A stretch of DNA of 64,000 nucleotides, from contig NZ_PYMA01000002.1 of NCBI RefSeq assembly GCF_003026495.1, forward strand, positions 186,001-250,000. The letters run 5' to 3'. This DNA is from Photobacterium sanctipauli. Its GTDB lineage: Bacteria > Pseudomonadota > Gammaproteobacteria > Enterobacterales > Vibrionaceae. A program made the translations under genes and the position numbers. This document shows, piece by piece, positions 8,510 through 17,563 of this stretch. Numbering within the stretch: position 1 is the first letter of the stretch; each line of letters opens with the position of its first letter. Under the pieces are notes generated by a model. The model was not told where the DNA came from, ran no database searches, and worked only from the letters and a program-made list of their open reading frames with translations.

Positions 8510-9349
8510 TTAGCCATCGATTCGGCGGATTTGGATGACCATGCCCATGAGTGGGTGATCAAGGTAGTGGGTTTCACCACTGCGCATCTGGCGCTGCTGT
8601 TCAAAGCGGTATGATTTCAAGAATTCTTCCACTTCAACTTTGTTCTTCACTTCCTGTAGGTGGCCAACCTGAACATTGCTGTCTTCACTGAGCGGGTCGA
8701 ACTCATCCATGCCTTCGGTGCCAACAATGACTTCGCGGCGACCGGGTTCGCGGAGATCCACATTGATTTCAGTGAATAAGTAATGCTGGACGTACACACG
8801 GATCATACCTTCGAGCTCATAAAGCGGCTGTTCTTTTGCCACTTCAGGGATTTGCTCAGGGCTTAGTGACTGTTCATCAATTGCGACCGGATCGTTGTCG
8901 GCAACAACTACAATACCGTCCGTGCCTGCTTCTTGCTCACGGCGCTGCTGCTCGGCTTTTGATGTGCCATCCGCCAAGTACTTGTCCGAGAAGTCTTTAC
9001 CCGCGGTTAAATGAAAGCGCGGTGCTGCTGCCCGGCTAAGATCACCCTGACGCCAGCCAAAGTGGGCGAGAGGGGTAAAGCCCGCGTGGCCTTTAAGCTT
9101 GTTGTACTGCGGAGTAAGCTCGAAATCCGAAGGCGACATCAGGGTGATCCCTTTAGCTGCCAGACGGTCGCTGTCACCGAATGATACAACGCCTTTGAGG
9201 TTGATAGGCTTTTGCTGATCAGGCCAAGATTCACTTACCTGCTCCGGCGCAATGTTGCGCTTGAACATGATCACTTCAATGTCGAATTGTCTTGCTGCTA
9301 GGCTCGGCCAACTGATGGCTAAGAGCAGCAAATAAATCATTTTTTTCAA
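8510..9349 (-). CDS. csiV: Peptidoglycan-binding protein CsiV
   Basis: A periplasmic protein of about 279 residues with a signal peptide ending SLAARQFDIEVIMF. In V. cholerae CsiV binds peptidoglycan and LpoA and is needed for PBP1A-dependent wall synthesis; the gene lies beside mfd there as well. A TTG start at 9349 is proposed because GGAG stands seven bases upstream and the resulting N-terminus (KKMIYLLLL) is a normal signal peptide; a longer frame to 9364 and an internal ATG at 9340 are alternatives. It starts 30 bp after mfd and is the last gene of the operon. Confidence 0.82.
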   Translation of the reverse strand: MKKMIYLLLLAISWPSLAARQFDIEVIMFKRNIAPEQVSESWPDQQKPINLKGVVSFGDSDRLAAKGITLMSPSDFELTPQYNKLKGHAGFTPLAHFGWRQGDLSRAAAPRFHLTAGKDFSDKYLADGTSKAEQQRREQEAGTDGIVVVADNDPVAIDEQSLSPEQIPEVAKEQPLYELEGMIRVYVQHYLFTEINVDLREPGRREVIVGTEGMDEFDPLSEDSNVQVGHLQEVKNKVEVEEFLKSYRFEQQRQMRSGETHYLDHPLMGMVIQIRRIDG

Positions 9350-9378
9350 GATAATACTCCGCACTTTAATGCCGTCTA

Positions 9379-12300
9379 TTATAGAGTGTTTTCCGCTAGC
9401 TGTGTTAGAAGCCCGTCAACATACTTAATCCGATCTTTACGATCAGTCATCGGTGCCATTACTTTCAGCTTGGTTGGCCCTTCCATTCGGTAATGTTGTG
9501 GCTGAGCTTGAAGTAGCCCAACCAAGAACGCCGGGTTAATGGCTGCATTCGGGTTGAACTCGATAAAGCCACCTTTTTCGCCTGCTTCAATTTTACGTAC
9601 ACCCACATCGGCTGCTTTCAGCTTCAATTTGTTCACTGTCAGCAAGTTCTTGGTGGCATCCGGTAACAAGCCGAATCGGTCAATAAGCTCAACTTTCAAT
9701 TCATTGAGGGCGTTTTCGTTCTCTGCGCTCGCAATACGCTTGTACAGCGAGAGTCGGGTGTTGATGTCAGGGATAAAGTCATCGGGCAGCAGCGCCGGTA
9801 AGCGAAGTTCAACTTCGGTTTGCTGGCGCAGCAAATCATCCAATGAGGGTTCTTTCCCTTCCTTCAGCGCTTCAACTGCTTGCTCAAGCATTTCCATGAA
9901 CAGGCTAAAGCCAACGGACTGGATTTGGCCGCTTTGCTCGTCACCCAGTAGCTCACCCGCACCGCGGATCTCAAGGTCATGGGTAGCCAGTGTAAAGCCT
10001 GCCCCTAAATCTTCAAGGGATGATATTGCATCAAGACGTTTCACCGCATCCTTGGTCATACGTTTTGGATGAGGTGTAAGCAGGTAGGCGTATGCTTGGT
10101 GGTGTGAACGACCAACACGGCCGCGCAGCTGGTGCAGCTGCGCCAGGCCAAGGTGGTCGGCACGGTTGATAATGATGGTATTGGCGGTCGGAACATCAAT
10201 ACCTGTTTCGATGATCGTGGTACACACCAGTAGGTTAAAGCGCTGATGGTAGAAGTCGCTCATGATCTTTTCTAGCTCGCGTTCACGCATTTGGCCGTGG
10301 GCAAATGTGACGCGGGCTTCTGGGATCAAGATGGCGAGATCTTCGGCCATTTTTTCGATGGAATCGACATCATTGTGGAGGAAGTACACCTGGCCACCGC
10401 GCATGATCTCACGCAATACCGCTTCGCGGGTAATGGCATCATCGCGTTCTCGGACAAAGGTCTTGATCGCCAAACGGCGTGCTGGCGGCGTGGCGATAAT
10501 CGATAGATCGCGCATACCGCTCATGGCCATGTTCAGGGTACGAGGGATCGGTGTGGCGGTTAAGGTCAGAATATCGACATCGGCACGGATGGCTTTTAGC
10601 TTTTCTTTCTGGCGGACGCCAAAGCGGTGCTCCTCATCGACAATCAGCAAGCCGAGATCATGGTAGTTAACCGAGGCATTAAGCAGCTTGTGGGTACCGA
10701 TCAGGATATCAATCTTACCTTCTTCCACATCTGCCAATATTTGCTTTTGCTCTTTGGCGGTCTTGAAGCGCGAAAGGACTTCTACGCGAATTGGCGTATT
10801 GGCAAAACGGTCACGGAAGTTTTCGAAATGCTGCTGGGCCAGTAGGGTGGTTGGCACCAGTACCGTCACTTGTTTGTTGTTGTCGACGGCCACAAAGGCA
10901 GCACGCATCGCGACTTCGGTTTTACCAAAGCCCACATCACCACACACAAGGCGATCCATGGCTTTGGCTTGGCACATGTCAGAAAGCACAGCGTTGATAG
11001 CCAATGCCTGATCATGGGTTTCCTCGAATGGGAAACCGGTACAGAAATCGGCATAGGCTTCGCGGTCTAGCTTGAATTTAAAGCCAGGCTTCATTTCACG
11101 CTTGGCATAAACATCCAGTAGTTCAGCGGCAACATCGCGGACTTTTTCGGCCGCTTTCTTGCGTGCTTTCGCCCATGTTTCGCCACCGAGCTTGTGGATA
11201 GGCGCTGTTTCTTCAGCCCCGCCAGAGTAGCGGCTGATCAGGTGCAAGGAAGCAACCGGTACGTAAAGCTTGGCGCCGCCTTGGTATTCCAATGTCACGT
11301 ACTCGGTTTTTAGCCCGCCAGCCTCAAGGGTTTGCAAGCCTTGGTAACGGCCAATACCGTGATCGATATGAACAACCGGCTGGCCGACTTGTAGTTCGGC
11401 AAGGTTGCGGATAATGGTATCGGCATTGACCGATTTTTTATCTTCCCTGCGGCGGCGTTGAACCACTCGCTCACCAAGCAGATCGCTTTCACAAATAAAG
11501 GCGACAGACGGATCTTCTAAAATAAATCCTTGTTCCGCTGAGCCGATCACCAGGCTGAAGCGACCCGGCGCTTCTACTGCCTCGGTGAGTGAAGCGCATA
11601 CGATCGGGCGCAACTTGATTCGTGCCAGCAGATCAAGGAGAGCTTCGCGGCGGCCTTCGGAGGCGACCGAGAAAATAATCTTACCCGCAAAGCTTTCGCT
11701 AAAGCGTCGGAAATCAGCCAATGGCTCTTTTAGCTGGTGGTTGATGGTGATTGCTGGGATTGGGCCCAGTGCCGGATTGAAACGGCCTGCTTTCTCCGGC
11801 TCTTGGTCTTGGCGGATCCGAACTTGCGGCAGCGACTTAAATCCGACGAACATTTCTTCTTTGGTCAGCCACAGCTCTTGCGGTGGTAGCAACGGGCGTA
11901 ATGGGTCAACCTTGCGTTGGTCATAGCGGTATTCGGCATCGTTCAAGAATTGATCGACGGCGGGTTCCAAATGACCAAGCGTGACTAGCAAGCTGTTTTC
12001 AGGCAAGTAGTCGAATAAGGTCTCTGTTTTTTCAAAAAACAGAGGATGCCAGTACTCGATACCGGCAGGCCAGGTGCGTTTGCTGACTTGCTGGTAGATA
12101 GACTCTGGCTCGCGTCTGGCTTCAAAACGCTCGCGCCAGCGCATACGGAAGCTCTCAACCGCAATATCATTGGTTGGGAATTCATGAGCCGGCAGTAGGT
12201 TGATGCTGTCAATTTCCCCAGTCGAGCGCTGGTTTTCCGGGTCGAACTGGCGGATTGAATCAACTTCGTCATCGAAAAAGTCAATGCGATAGGGTTGGTT

Positions 12301-12834
12301 GCTACCCATTGGGAACAAGTCGAGCAGTGAGCCTCGGCTTGCGTACTCGCCATGCTCCATCACTTGATCGACATGACGGTAGCCCGACGCTTCAAGCTGC
12401 AACCGTAGCTTGTCGAGTGATAGGCGGTCCCCGTTGCTTACCAACAGTGCATGCTGGTGAATAAATTCTTGGGGTGATAAGCGTTGTAGTAGGGTGCTGA
12501 TGGGTACCAGCATCACCCCAGATTGCTGGGTGGGCAGCTGGTACAAGCGCGACAGTCGCTCGGAAATAATATCTTGGTGCGGCGAGAAGTTGTCATAAGG
12601 CAGGGTTTCCCAATCAGGGAAAACCGTCACTTCTTGCTCGGTAAACTGGCCAACCTCGGACTGTAACCTAAGGGCGGTTTGCGTATCGGGTACCACAACC
12701 AGCAGCGGGCCTTGATGCTGATGGGCCAACTCAGCGACAGAAAGTGCCAGTGCTGCGCCGGTAACATTACCGACAAAGCGGCTATCGCCGGCCTTGGATG
12801 GCAATGGTAAAGAAAGAATCGATTGTACTGTCAT
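9379..12834 (-). CDS. mfd: Transcription-repair coupling factor Mfd
   Basis: A 1151-residue SF2 translocase (E. coli 1148) that displaces RNA polymerase stalled at DNA damage and recruits UvrA. The order of domains is intact: N-terminal UvrB-like module, the RNA polymerase interacting domain with GQPVVHIDHGIGRYQGL near residue 485, the helicase domains with Walker A CGDVGFGKTEVAMRA and DEEH box IVDEEHRFG, then QLRGRVGRS (motif VI) and the C-terminal TRCF domain. It follows the PilZ gene by five bases and precedes csiV, forming one operon. Confidence 0.97.
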   Translation of the reverse strand: MTVQSILSLPLPSKAGDSRFVGNVTGAALALSVAELAHQHQGPLLVVVPDTQTALRLQSEVGQFTEQEVTVFPDWETLPYDNFSPHQDIISERLSRLYQLPTQQSGVMLVPISTLLQRLSPQEFIHQHALLVSNGDRLSLDKLRLQLEASGYRHVDQVMEHGEYASRGSLLDLFPMGSNQPYRIDFFDDEVDSIRQFDPENQRSTGEIDSINLLPAHEFPTNDIAVESFRMRWRERFEARREPESIYQQVSKRTWPAGIEYWHPLFFEKTETLFDYLPENSLLVTLGHLEPAVDQFLNDAEYRYDQRKVDPLRPLLPPQELWLTKEEMFVGFKSLPQVRIRQDQEPEKAGRFNPALGPIPAITINHQLKEPLADFRRFSESFAGKIIFSVASEGRREALLDLLARIKLRPIVCASLTEAVEAPGRFSLVIGSAEQGFILEDPSVAFICESDLLGERVVQRRRREDKKSVNADTIIRNLAELQVGQPVVHIDHGIGRYQGLQTLEAGGLKTEYVTLEYQGGAKLYVPVASLHLISRYSGGAEETAPIHKLGGETWAKARKKAAEKVRDVAAELLDVYAKREMKPGFKFKLDREAYADFCTGFPFEETHDQALAINAVLSDMCQAKAMDRLVCGDVGFGKTEVAMRAAFVAVDNNKQVTVLVPTTLLAQQHFENFRDRFANTPIRVEVLSRFKTAKEQKQILADVEEGKIDILIGTHKLLNASVNYHDLGLLIVDEEHRFGVRQKEKLKAIRADVDILTLTATPIPRTLNMAMSGMRDLSIIATPPARRLAIKTFVRERDDAITREAVLREIMRGGQVYFLHNDVDSIEKMAEDLAILIPEARVTFAHGQMRERELEKIMSDFYHQRFNLLVCTTIIETGIDVPTANTIIINRADHLGLAQLHQLRGRVGRSHHQAYAYLLTPHPKRMTKDAVKRLDAISSLEDLGAGFTLATHDLEIRGAGELLGDEQSGQIQSVGFSLFMEMLEQAVEALKEGKEPSLDDLLRQQTEVELRLPALLPDDFIPDINTRLSLYKRIASAENENALNELKVELIDRFGLLPDATKNLLTVNKLKLKAADVGVRKIEAGEKGGFIEFNPNAAINPAFLVGLLQAQPQHYRMEGPTKLKVMAPMTDRKDRIKYVDGLLTQLAENTL

Positions 12835-12839
12835 GGTAA

Positions 12840-13412
12840 TTATTGGTTTTCTGATCGCTGTTGGGCGCGTTGGCGCAAGATTTTCTGTTGAAAGTGCAGG
12901 GCGGCACGGATCAAAAGATCCCTGTCATCTTCCTGTAAACGGGTGTACTTGAGTGTAATCTCAAACTGATCATCTTGCTCGGTGCATTCAGCCACTTCGG
13001 CATAGGCATACACTGCTGCCGCGGGGTTATCGAGAAAGAGCTTCACCCTGACTGCTGAACCTTGGGAGAGGGCGACTGGCGAGCGGTATGATAACCGGCT
13101 CGCTCCAAAGGACTCCGTTGTGAAACGGTAAGCGGGGTCATTTTGCTGAGAAAGCACGAAAGTGAGCAGCAGATTGATTTTATTATTCTGCGCTGTCAGA
13201 TAAGCCGTGAGTGCTTGCTGTTCGGTTTGGCCGAGTGTGCTTAAAGAGCGCTCTAGATTGTCGTCAAGCTGGTTACACTCACTGGCAACACGGAACAGTG
13301 GCGGTATTTCTAGGCTGAAGGATTGCTCGTCTGGCGTCATTTCATCTGCCGGTAATGGTTCGACATTAATGGTCAGTCCGGCATTGACTGAAAAATACTC
13401 GTCCTGCTGCAT
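12840..13412 (-). CDS. PilZ-domain protein (PlzB-like)
   Basis: A 190-residue cytoplasmic protein, first gene of the PilZ-mfd-csiV operon. The C-terminal half (residues about 95-175) reads as a PilZ-type beta barrel (ESFGASRLSYRSPVALSQGS, then strands ending in ITLKYTRL). The N-terminal RxxxR c-di-GMP contact of classical PilZ domains is not evident, so binding of the nucleotide is doubtful. V. cholerae has a PilZ gene (VC1885, PlzB) next to mfd, and I place this protein with it on synteny. Its role is unknown. Confidence 0.68.
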   Translation of the reverse strand: MQQDEYFSVNAGLTINVEPLPADEMTPDEQSFSLEIPPLFRVASECNQLDDNLERSLSTLGQTEQQALTAYLTAQNNKINLLLTFVLSQQNDPAYRFTTESFGASRLSYRSPVALSQGSAVRVKLFLDNPAAAVYAYAEVAECTEQDDQFEITLKYTRLQEDDRDLLIRAALHFQQKILRQRAQQRSENQ

Positions 13413-13602
13413 GTTGCACTCACAATAAATTAACTATCATTCGATTATCACTTAGCAATCGCTTAGGGGCAAGTCGGTAGGGGTAGGAGTGCCTGTTTTA
13501 CCTTCTGTTTTTACATTAGTTTTACCCTTTGCTATTGGTAAAAAGCCGCATCAACGGTATGCTGGCGAACAGTTTTTATCAGGATGGTATTTTCACAATA
13601 AT

Positions 13603-14811
13603 ATGTTTCATCCCGTTTCTTTTTTTATCGGCCTTCGTTATTTGCGCGGTCGCTCCGGGGACAGGTTTAGCCGATTTGTTTCCTATATGTCGACGGCCGG
13701 GATCACTATCGGGGTGCTGGCCTTGGTGACGGTGCTATCTGTCATGAACGGCTTTGAGCAGCAACTCAAAGAGCGCATTCTTGGGGTGATGCCCCAAGCG
13801 GTCGTATCCGGCCCGGATGGGCGGATAATGCGAACAGACACCCCGCCGCCATCACTCCTTGAAATGCCCCATGTTGAAATGGTCACGCCAATCACCCGTG
13901 ACGAGGCGATATTGCAAAGTGCCCAGTCGCTGGCGGCAGGTATGCTTCTTGGGGTTGACCCTGAAGAGTTTGAGCCGGTGGGTTATTACACTAGCCGTGG
14001 CGCGATCGAAGATTTGCAGCCGGGTAGCTACCGCGTGATTTTGGGCCAATCATTGGCAAACCAGCTGGGTGTTGCCGTGGGTGATAAAGTGCGCCTGATG
14101 GTGACCAGTGCCAGTCAGTACACCCCTCTTGGCCGTATTCCAAGCCAGCGTAACTTTGAGGTGTCCGGGATTTACAATACCGGCTCGGATGTCGATAAGC
14201 AGTTGATCCTGACCCATATCGAAGATGCGGGTCGGTTGCTTCGCTATAAAAAAGGCCAGATCACCGGGTGGCGTTTATTTGTCGACGATCCGTTTGTGGT
14301 CGCCGAGCTAGCGAAGGAGCCGCTGCTGGATGATAAGCGTTGGTCTGATTGGCGTGAGCAACGCGGTGAATTATTTCAAGCCGTTAAAATGGAAAAGAAC
14401 ATGATGGGCCTGATGCTGGGGCTCATTATTGGTGTGGCTGCGTTTAATATTATTTCTGCCCTCATCATGGTGGTGATGGAGAAGCAGGCAGAAGTGGCGA
14501 TTTTGAAAACCCAAGGTATGTCATCAAGGCAAGTGCTCTTTGTCTTTATGGTACAAGGGGCCAGTAGTGGGGTGATTGGCGCGATTTCCGGTGGTTTGCT
14601 GGGGACGTTACTGGCATATAACCTGAATACTATTTTATCGGTCACAGGCGTTAGCCTGATTGCTGCTGGTGGTTCGCTACCCGTGGTGATTTCACCGATG
14701 CAAATCTTAGTTGTGATTGTCGGGGCGATTTTGTTGAGCCTGCTGGCAACTGTTTTTCCTTCCTACCGGGCGGCATCGGTTCGTCCTGCTGAGGCACTTC
14801 GTTATGAGTAA
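13603..14811 (+). CDS. lolC: Lipoprotein-releasing ABC transporter permease LolC
   Basis: A 402-residue inner-membrane subunit of LolCDE, which extracts outer-membrane lipoproteins from the inner membrane and hands them to LolA. It starts [16 protein letters not shown]; the frame is open upstream to 13489 but this start matches the family. Four membrane segments are visible: one near residues 25-45 and three in the C-terminal 130 residues, with the large periplasmic MacB-like domain in between. lolD overlaps its end by eight bases, showing translational coupling. Confidence 0.93.
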   Translation: MFHPVSFFIGLRYLRGRSGDRFSRFVSYMSTAGITIGVLALVTVLSVMNGFEQQLKERILGVMPQAVVSGPDGRIMRTDTPPPSLLEMPHVEMVTPITRDEAILQSAQSLAAGMLLGVDPEEFEPVGYYTSRGAIEDLQPGSYRVILGQSLANQLGVAVGDKVRLMVTSASQYTPLGRIPSQRNFEVSGIYNTGSDVDKQLILTHIEDAGRLLRYKKGQITGWRLFVDDPFVVAELAKEPLLDDKRWSDWREQRGELFQAVKMEKNMMGLMLGLIIGVAAFNIISALIMVVMEKQAEVAILKTQGMSSRQVLFVFMVQGASSGVIGAISGGLLGTLLAYNLNTILSVTGVSLIAAGGSLPVVISPMQILVVIVGAILLSLLATVFPSYRAASVRPAEALRYE

Positions 14812-15493
14812 TTCGTTATTAGTTTGTCAGGGGCTACGCAAGGTTTATCGCGAAGCCCAGCTCGAGACCGAGGTGTTAAAAGGGGTAGGTTTTAGCCTGA
14901 ATGCGGGTGATTTGGTGGGCATTGTGGGTGCTTCAGGTTCCGGCAAAAGTACCTTGTTGCATTTGCTGGGCGCGCTGGATGAACCAACAGAAGGCGAGGT
15001 CTTTTTTAAAGGGCAGAAGCTGAATGCCATGAGCGCCAATAAGCAGGCCAAGTTGCGTAACCGTGAGATAGGCTTTGTGTATCAGTTCCACCACTTGCTG
15101 GCAGATTTTAGCGCGGTGGAAAATGTGGCAATGCCGCTGTTGATTGGTGGTGTGGCGTCGGATAAAGCACGCTCTCAGGCTCACAGCATGCTGGAAATGG
15201 TCGGTTTAGGCCATCGCCTGGAGCATCGTCCTTCAGAGCTAAGTGGTGGTGAGCGACAGCGGGTTGCCATTGCCCGCGCCTTGGTGAATAAGCCGGCTTT
15301 GGTGCTGGCCGATGAGCCGACCGGTAACTTGGATCATAAAACCGCGTTAGAAATCTATGATTTGATGCGCAAGCTGAACAAGGAGTCAGGCACGGCATTT
15401 TTGGTTGTGACCCATGACAACGAACTTGCGGCCAAGCTGGATCATTGCATGCACATGCAGGACGGCGAGCTAGAAAAGGTTGAGGTAGCTTGA
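14804..15493 (+). CDS. lolD: Lipoprotein-releasing ABC transporter ATPase LolD
   Basis: A 229-residue ABC ATPase. Walker [10 protein letters not shown] is near residue 42, the signature LSGGERQR near 146, Walker [10 protein letters not shown] near 166 and the H-loop VVTHD near 203. It powers lipoprotein release with LolC and LolE in the inner membrane. It overlaps lolC at the start and the lolE ATG at its stop (TGATG). Confidence 0.96.
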   Translation: MSNSLLVCQGLRKVYREAQLETEVLKGVGFSLNAGDLVGIVGASGSGKSTLLHLLGALDEPTEGEVFFKGQKLNAMSANKQAKLRNREIGFVYQFHHLLADFSAVENVAMPLLIGGVASDKARSQAHSMLEMVGLGHRLEHRPSELSGGERQRVAIARALVNKPALVLADEPTGNLDHKTALEIYDLMRKLNKESGTAFLVVTHDNELAAKLDHCMHMQDGELEKVEVA

Positions 15494-16737
15494 TGTTTCG
15501 ACCGTTATCGCTATTTATAGGTAGCCGTTTCAGCCGGGCGAAACAGCGCAACCGGATGGTCTCGTTTATTTCGGTTTCGTCGATGTTGGGCATTGCGGTC
15601 GGCGTTGCCGTGATCATCATTGGTCTATCGGCCATGAACGGTTTTGAGCGTGAGTTGCAAAACCGGGTGTTGTCGGTGATCCCACATGGTGAGTTGCAAG
15701 CGGTGACCCCGCCATTTACGGACTGGCAGCCTGTACTAGAAAAGGTCGAGCAGCATCCGCAGGTTGTGGCCGCCGCACCGTATATTCAATTTACCGCCTT
15801 GTTGGAGAAGGGTAGTAACTTGAAGGCGGTCGAAGTGCGCGGTGTGGATCCTGAGCAGGAACGAAGAGTAAGCGCGATCCCTAACTTTGTTGAGGATGGG
15901 GCGTGGGATCGCCTTGAAGCTGGCAAGCAGCAGGTGATCCTAGGGCAAGGTGTGGCGCAAAAGCTGGGTATTGATGTCGGTGACTGGATCACGGCCATGA
16001 TCCCCAACCCGGATCCTGCGCTTAAGCTGAAATCCCCGCAGCGTATTCGCTTGCAAGTGGCAGGCTTGCTCGCCCTGGCAGGGCAAATTGATCATAACTT
16101 TGCCTTAGTACCAATGGCAGACGCCCAGCAATATTTGTCGATGGGTGAAGGCGTGTCGGGCATTGCAATCAATGTTGACCAGGTACTTGATGCCCAGAAT
16201 ATCGTGCGCGAAGTGGGGTTCACCCTTCCGGTCTATGTCTATTTAAAGAGCTGGCAGCAACAATACGGCTATTTGTACCGTGATATCCAGATGGTTCGTA
16301 CGATCATGTACTTGGTGATGGTATTGGTGATTGGCGTGGCCTGCTTCAATATCGTGTCGACGTTGATGATGGCGGTGAAAGACCGCGCGGCGGATATCGC
16401 CATTCTTCGAACCATGGGGGCGACAGATCGGCTGGTCCGCTCGATTTTCGTTTGGCACGGTGTACTTTCTGGTGTTATCGGGAGCTTGCTTGGCTCGATA
16501 ATTGGCTCGGCAGTAGCAGTGAACCTGACGGCCATCGTCACCTTTGTCGAGGGCTTGATTGGTCACCAGTTCTTATCTGGCGATATTTACTTTGTCGACT
16601 TTTTGCCAACTCAGCTGCAAACCCATGATGTGGCAATCGTCACGGTGACTGCGGTACTACTTAGCTTCTTGGCGACTTGGTATCCGGCCAAGCGTGCCAG
16701 TGCGTTGCAGCCCGCGACAGTGCTAAGTGCCAAATAA
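15493..16737 (+). CDS. lolE: Lipoprotein-releasing ABC transporter permease LolE
   Basis: A 414-residue paralogue of LolC with the same four-helix plan and N-terminus [23 protein letters not shown] 15493 overlaps the lolD stop. LolE is the subunit that first binds the lipoprotein substrate. Presence of separate lolC and lolE rather than a single lolF agrees with the Vibrionaceae. It is the last gene of the operon; a terminator lies 200 bp downstream. Confidence 0.93.
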   Translation: MFRPLSLFIGSRFSRAKQRNRMVSFISVSSMLGIAVGVAVIIIGLSAMNGFERELQNRVLSVIPHGELQAVTPPFTDWQPVLEKVEQHPQVVAAAPYIQFTALLEKGSNLKAVEVRGVDPEQERRVSAIPNFVEDGAWDRLEAGKQQVILGQGVAQKLGIDVGDWITAMIPNPDPALKLKSPQRIRLQVAGLLALAGQIDHNFALVPMADAQQYLSMGEGVSGIAINVDQVLDAQNIVREVGFTLPVYVYLKSWQQQYGYLYRDIQMVRTIMYLVMVLVIGVACFNIVSTLMMAVKDRAADIAILRTMGATDRLVRSIFVWHGVLSGVIGSLLGSIIGSAVAVNLTAIVTFVEGLIGHQFLSGDIYFVDFLPTQLQTHDVAIVTVTAVLLSFLATWYPAKRASALQPATVLSAK

Positions 16738-16945
16738 CTGACGGTGACAAGGTGTTAGGGGCAGGGCGCTGGGTACATGGCAGTGGGTACAAGGGAGAGA
16801 GAATTAACGAATAGTGGTTAAATTTATCGACATAGATTCCATCATTGGCTGTATTTGTACAGCTAAATACAATGAGTGTGTGTCGTGACTTCCTTTATCG
16901 TGATGTCATTCTCCCCTTAGGTTGCTGCTGACTTATTTACATATT

Positions 16946-16975
16946 AAAAAACCTCGCATTAGCGAGGTTTTTTTA
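16946..16975. terminator. Bidirectional terminator between lolE and the DUF2062 gene
   Basis: Stem ACCTCGC/GCGAGGT with a run of A before and T after. It serves the converging lolCDE and DUF2062 units. Confidence 0.88.
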
Positions 16976-17006
16976 TTTCGAGTATCAAGCCATAGCCGTA
17001 TAGCGA

Positions 17007-17531
17007 TTAGTCGAGGTTGAGCAACCGAAACTTTCGCTTTTGCCAACTACGGACGACTGAGTAGCGCCAAAGGCCGCGGATCCCAAAGTAGCCGACAAGG
17101 GAAAAGAAAATCGCACAAACCAAGCAGCCAAGTAGGAACGGCGGGCCAATTTGGTTCATCTGGTGCATGAGGAACTCCCACGACAGCTCAAAATGAAAAG
17201 GCTGGTGGGGGGTATTCATGAGCCACGCCCCGACTTTGTAGGCGGCATAGAACATGACTGGCATGGTAATCGGGTTGCTGATCCAAACAAGGCATACCGA
17301 TAAAGGCAGGTTGACACTAAAAAGGATTGCCAACCCGGCAGCCATGATCATTTGACTGGGAAGAGGAACAAACGCCATAAACAAACCAACTGCAAAAGCA
17401 CCTGATGCCGAACGGCGGTTAAGGCACCACAGGTTTGGGTTATAAAGCACACTACCAAAAATTTTCAGCGCTTTTTGGCGCTTAATCACTTCGTGGCTGG
17501 GCATGAAACGTTTAATTACTTGTCTTGGCAT
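17007..17531 (-). CDS. DUF2062 family membrane protein
   Basis: A 174-residue protein with an N-terminal basic stretch and two to three membrane helices. Typical DUF2062 features are the segment FAVGLFMAFVPLPSQM and LVWISNPITMPVMFYAAYKVG, with the conserved NP-x-T turn. The function of the family is unknown. Its start is only 32 bp from the proposed comEC start on the opposite strand, so the two share one regulatory region. Confidence 0.83.
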   Translation of the reverse strand: MPRQVIKRFMPSHEVIKRQKALKIFGSVLYNPNLWCLNRRSASGAFAVGLFMAFVPLPSQMIMAAGLAILFSVNLPLSVCLVWISNPITMPVMFYAAYKVGAWLMNTPHQPFHFELSWEFLMHQMNQIGPPFLLGCLVCAIFFSLVGYFGIRGLWRYSVVRSWQKRKFRLLNLD

Positions 17532-17563
17532 TGTCAGTCATTTTATTTACAGGCAATAACGGT

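Noticed and set aside
9539..11926. Several plus-strand open frames of 70-180 codons opposite mfd
   Set aside because: They are Ser/Arg-rich mirror frames of the mfd codons with no start signals or recognisable domains.
16801..16871. LexA box
   Set aside because: The inverted repeat lacks the CTGT-N8-ACAG arms at LexA spacing.
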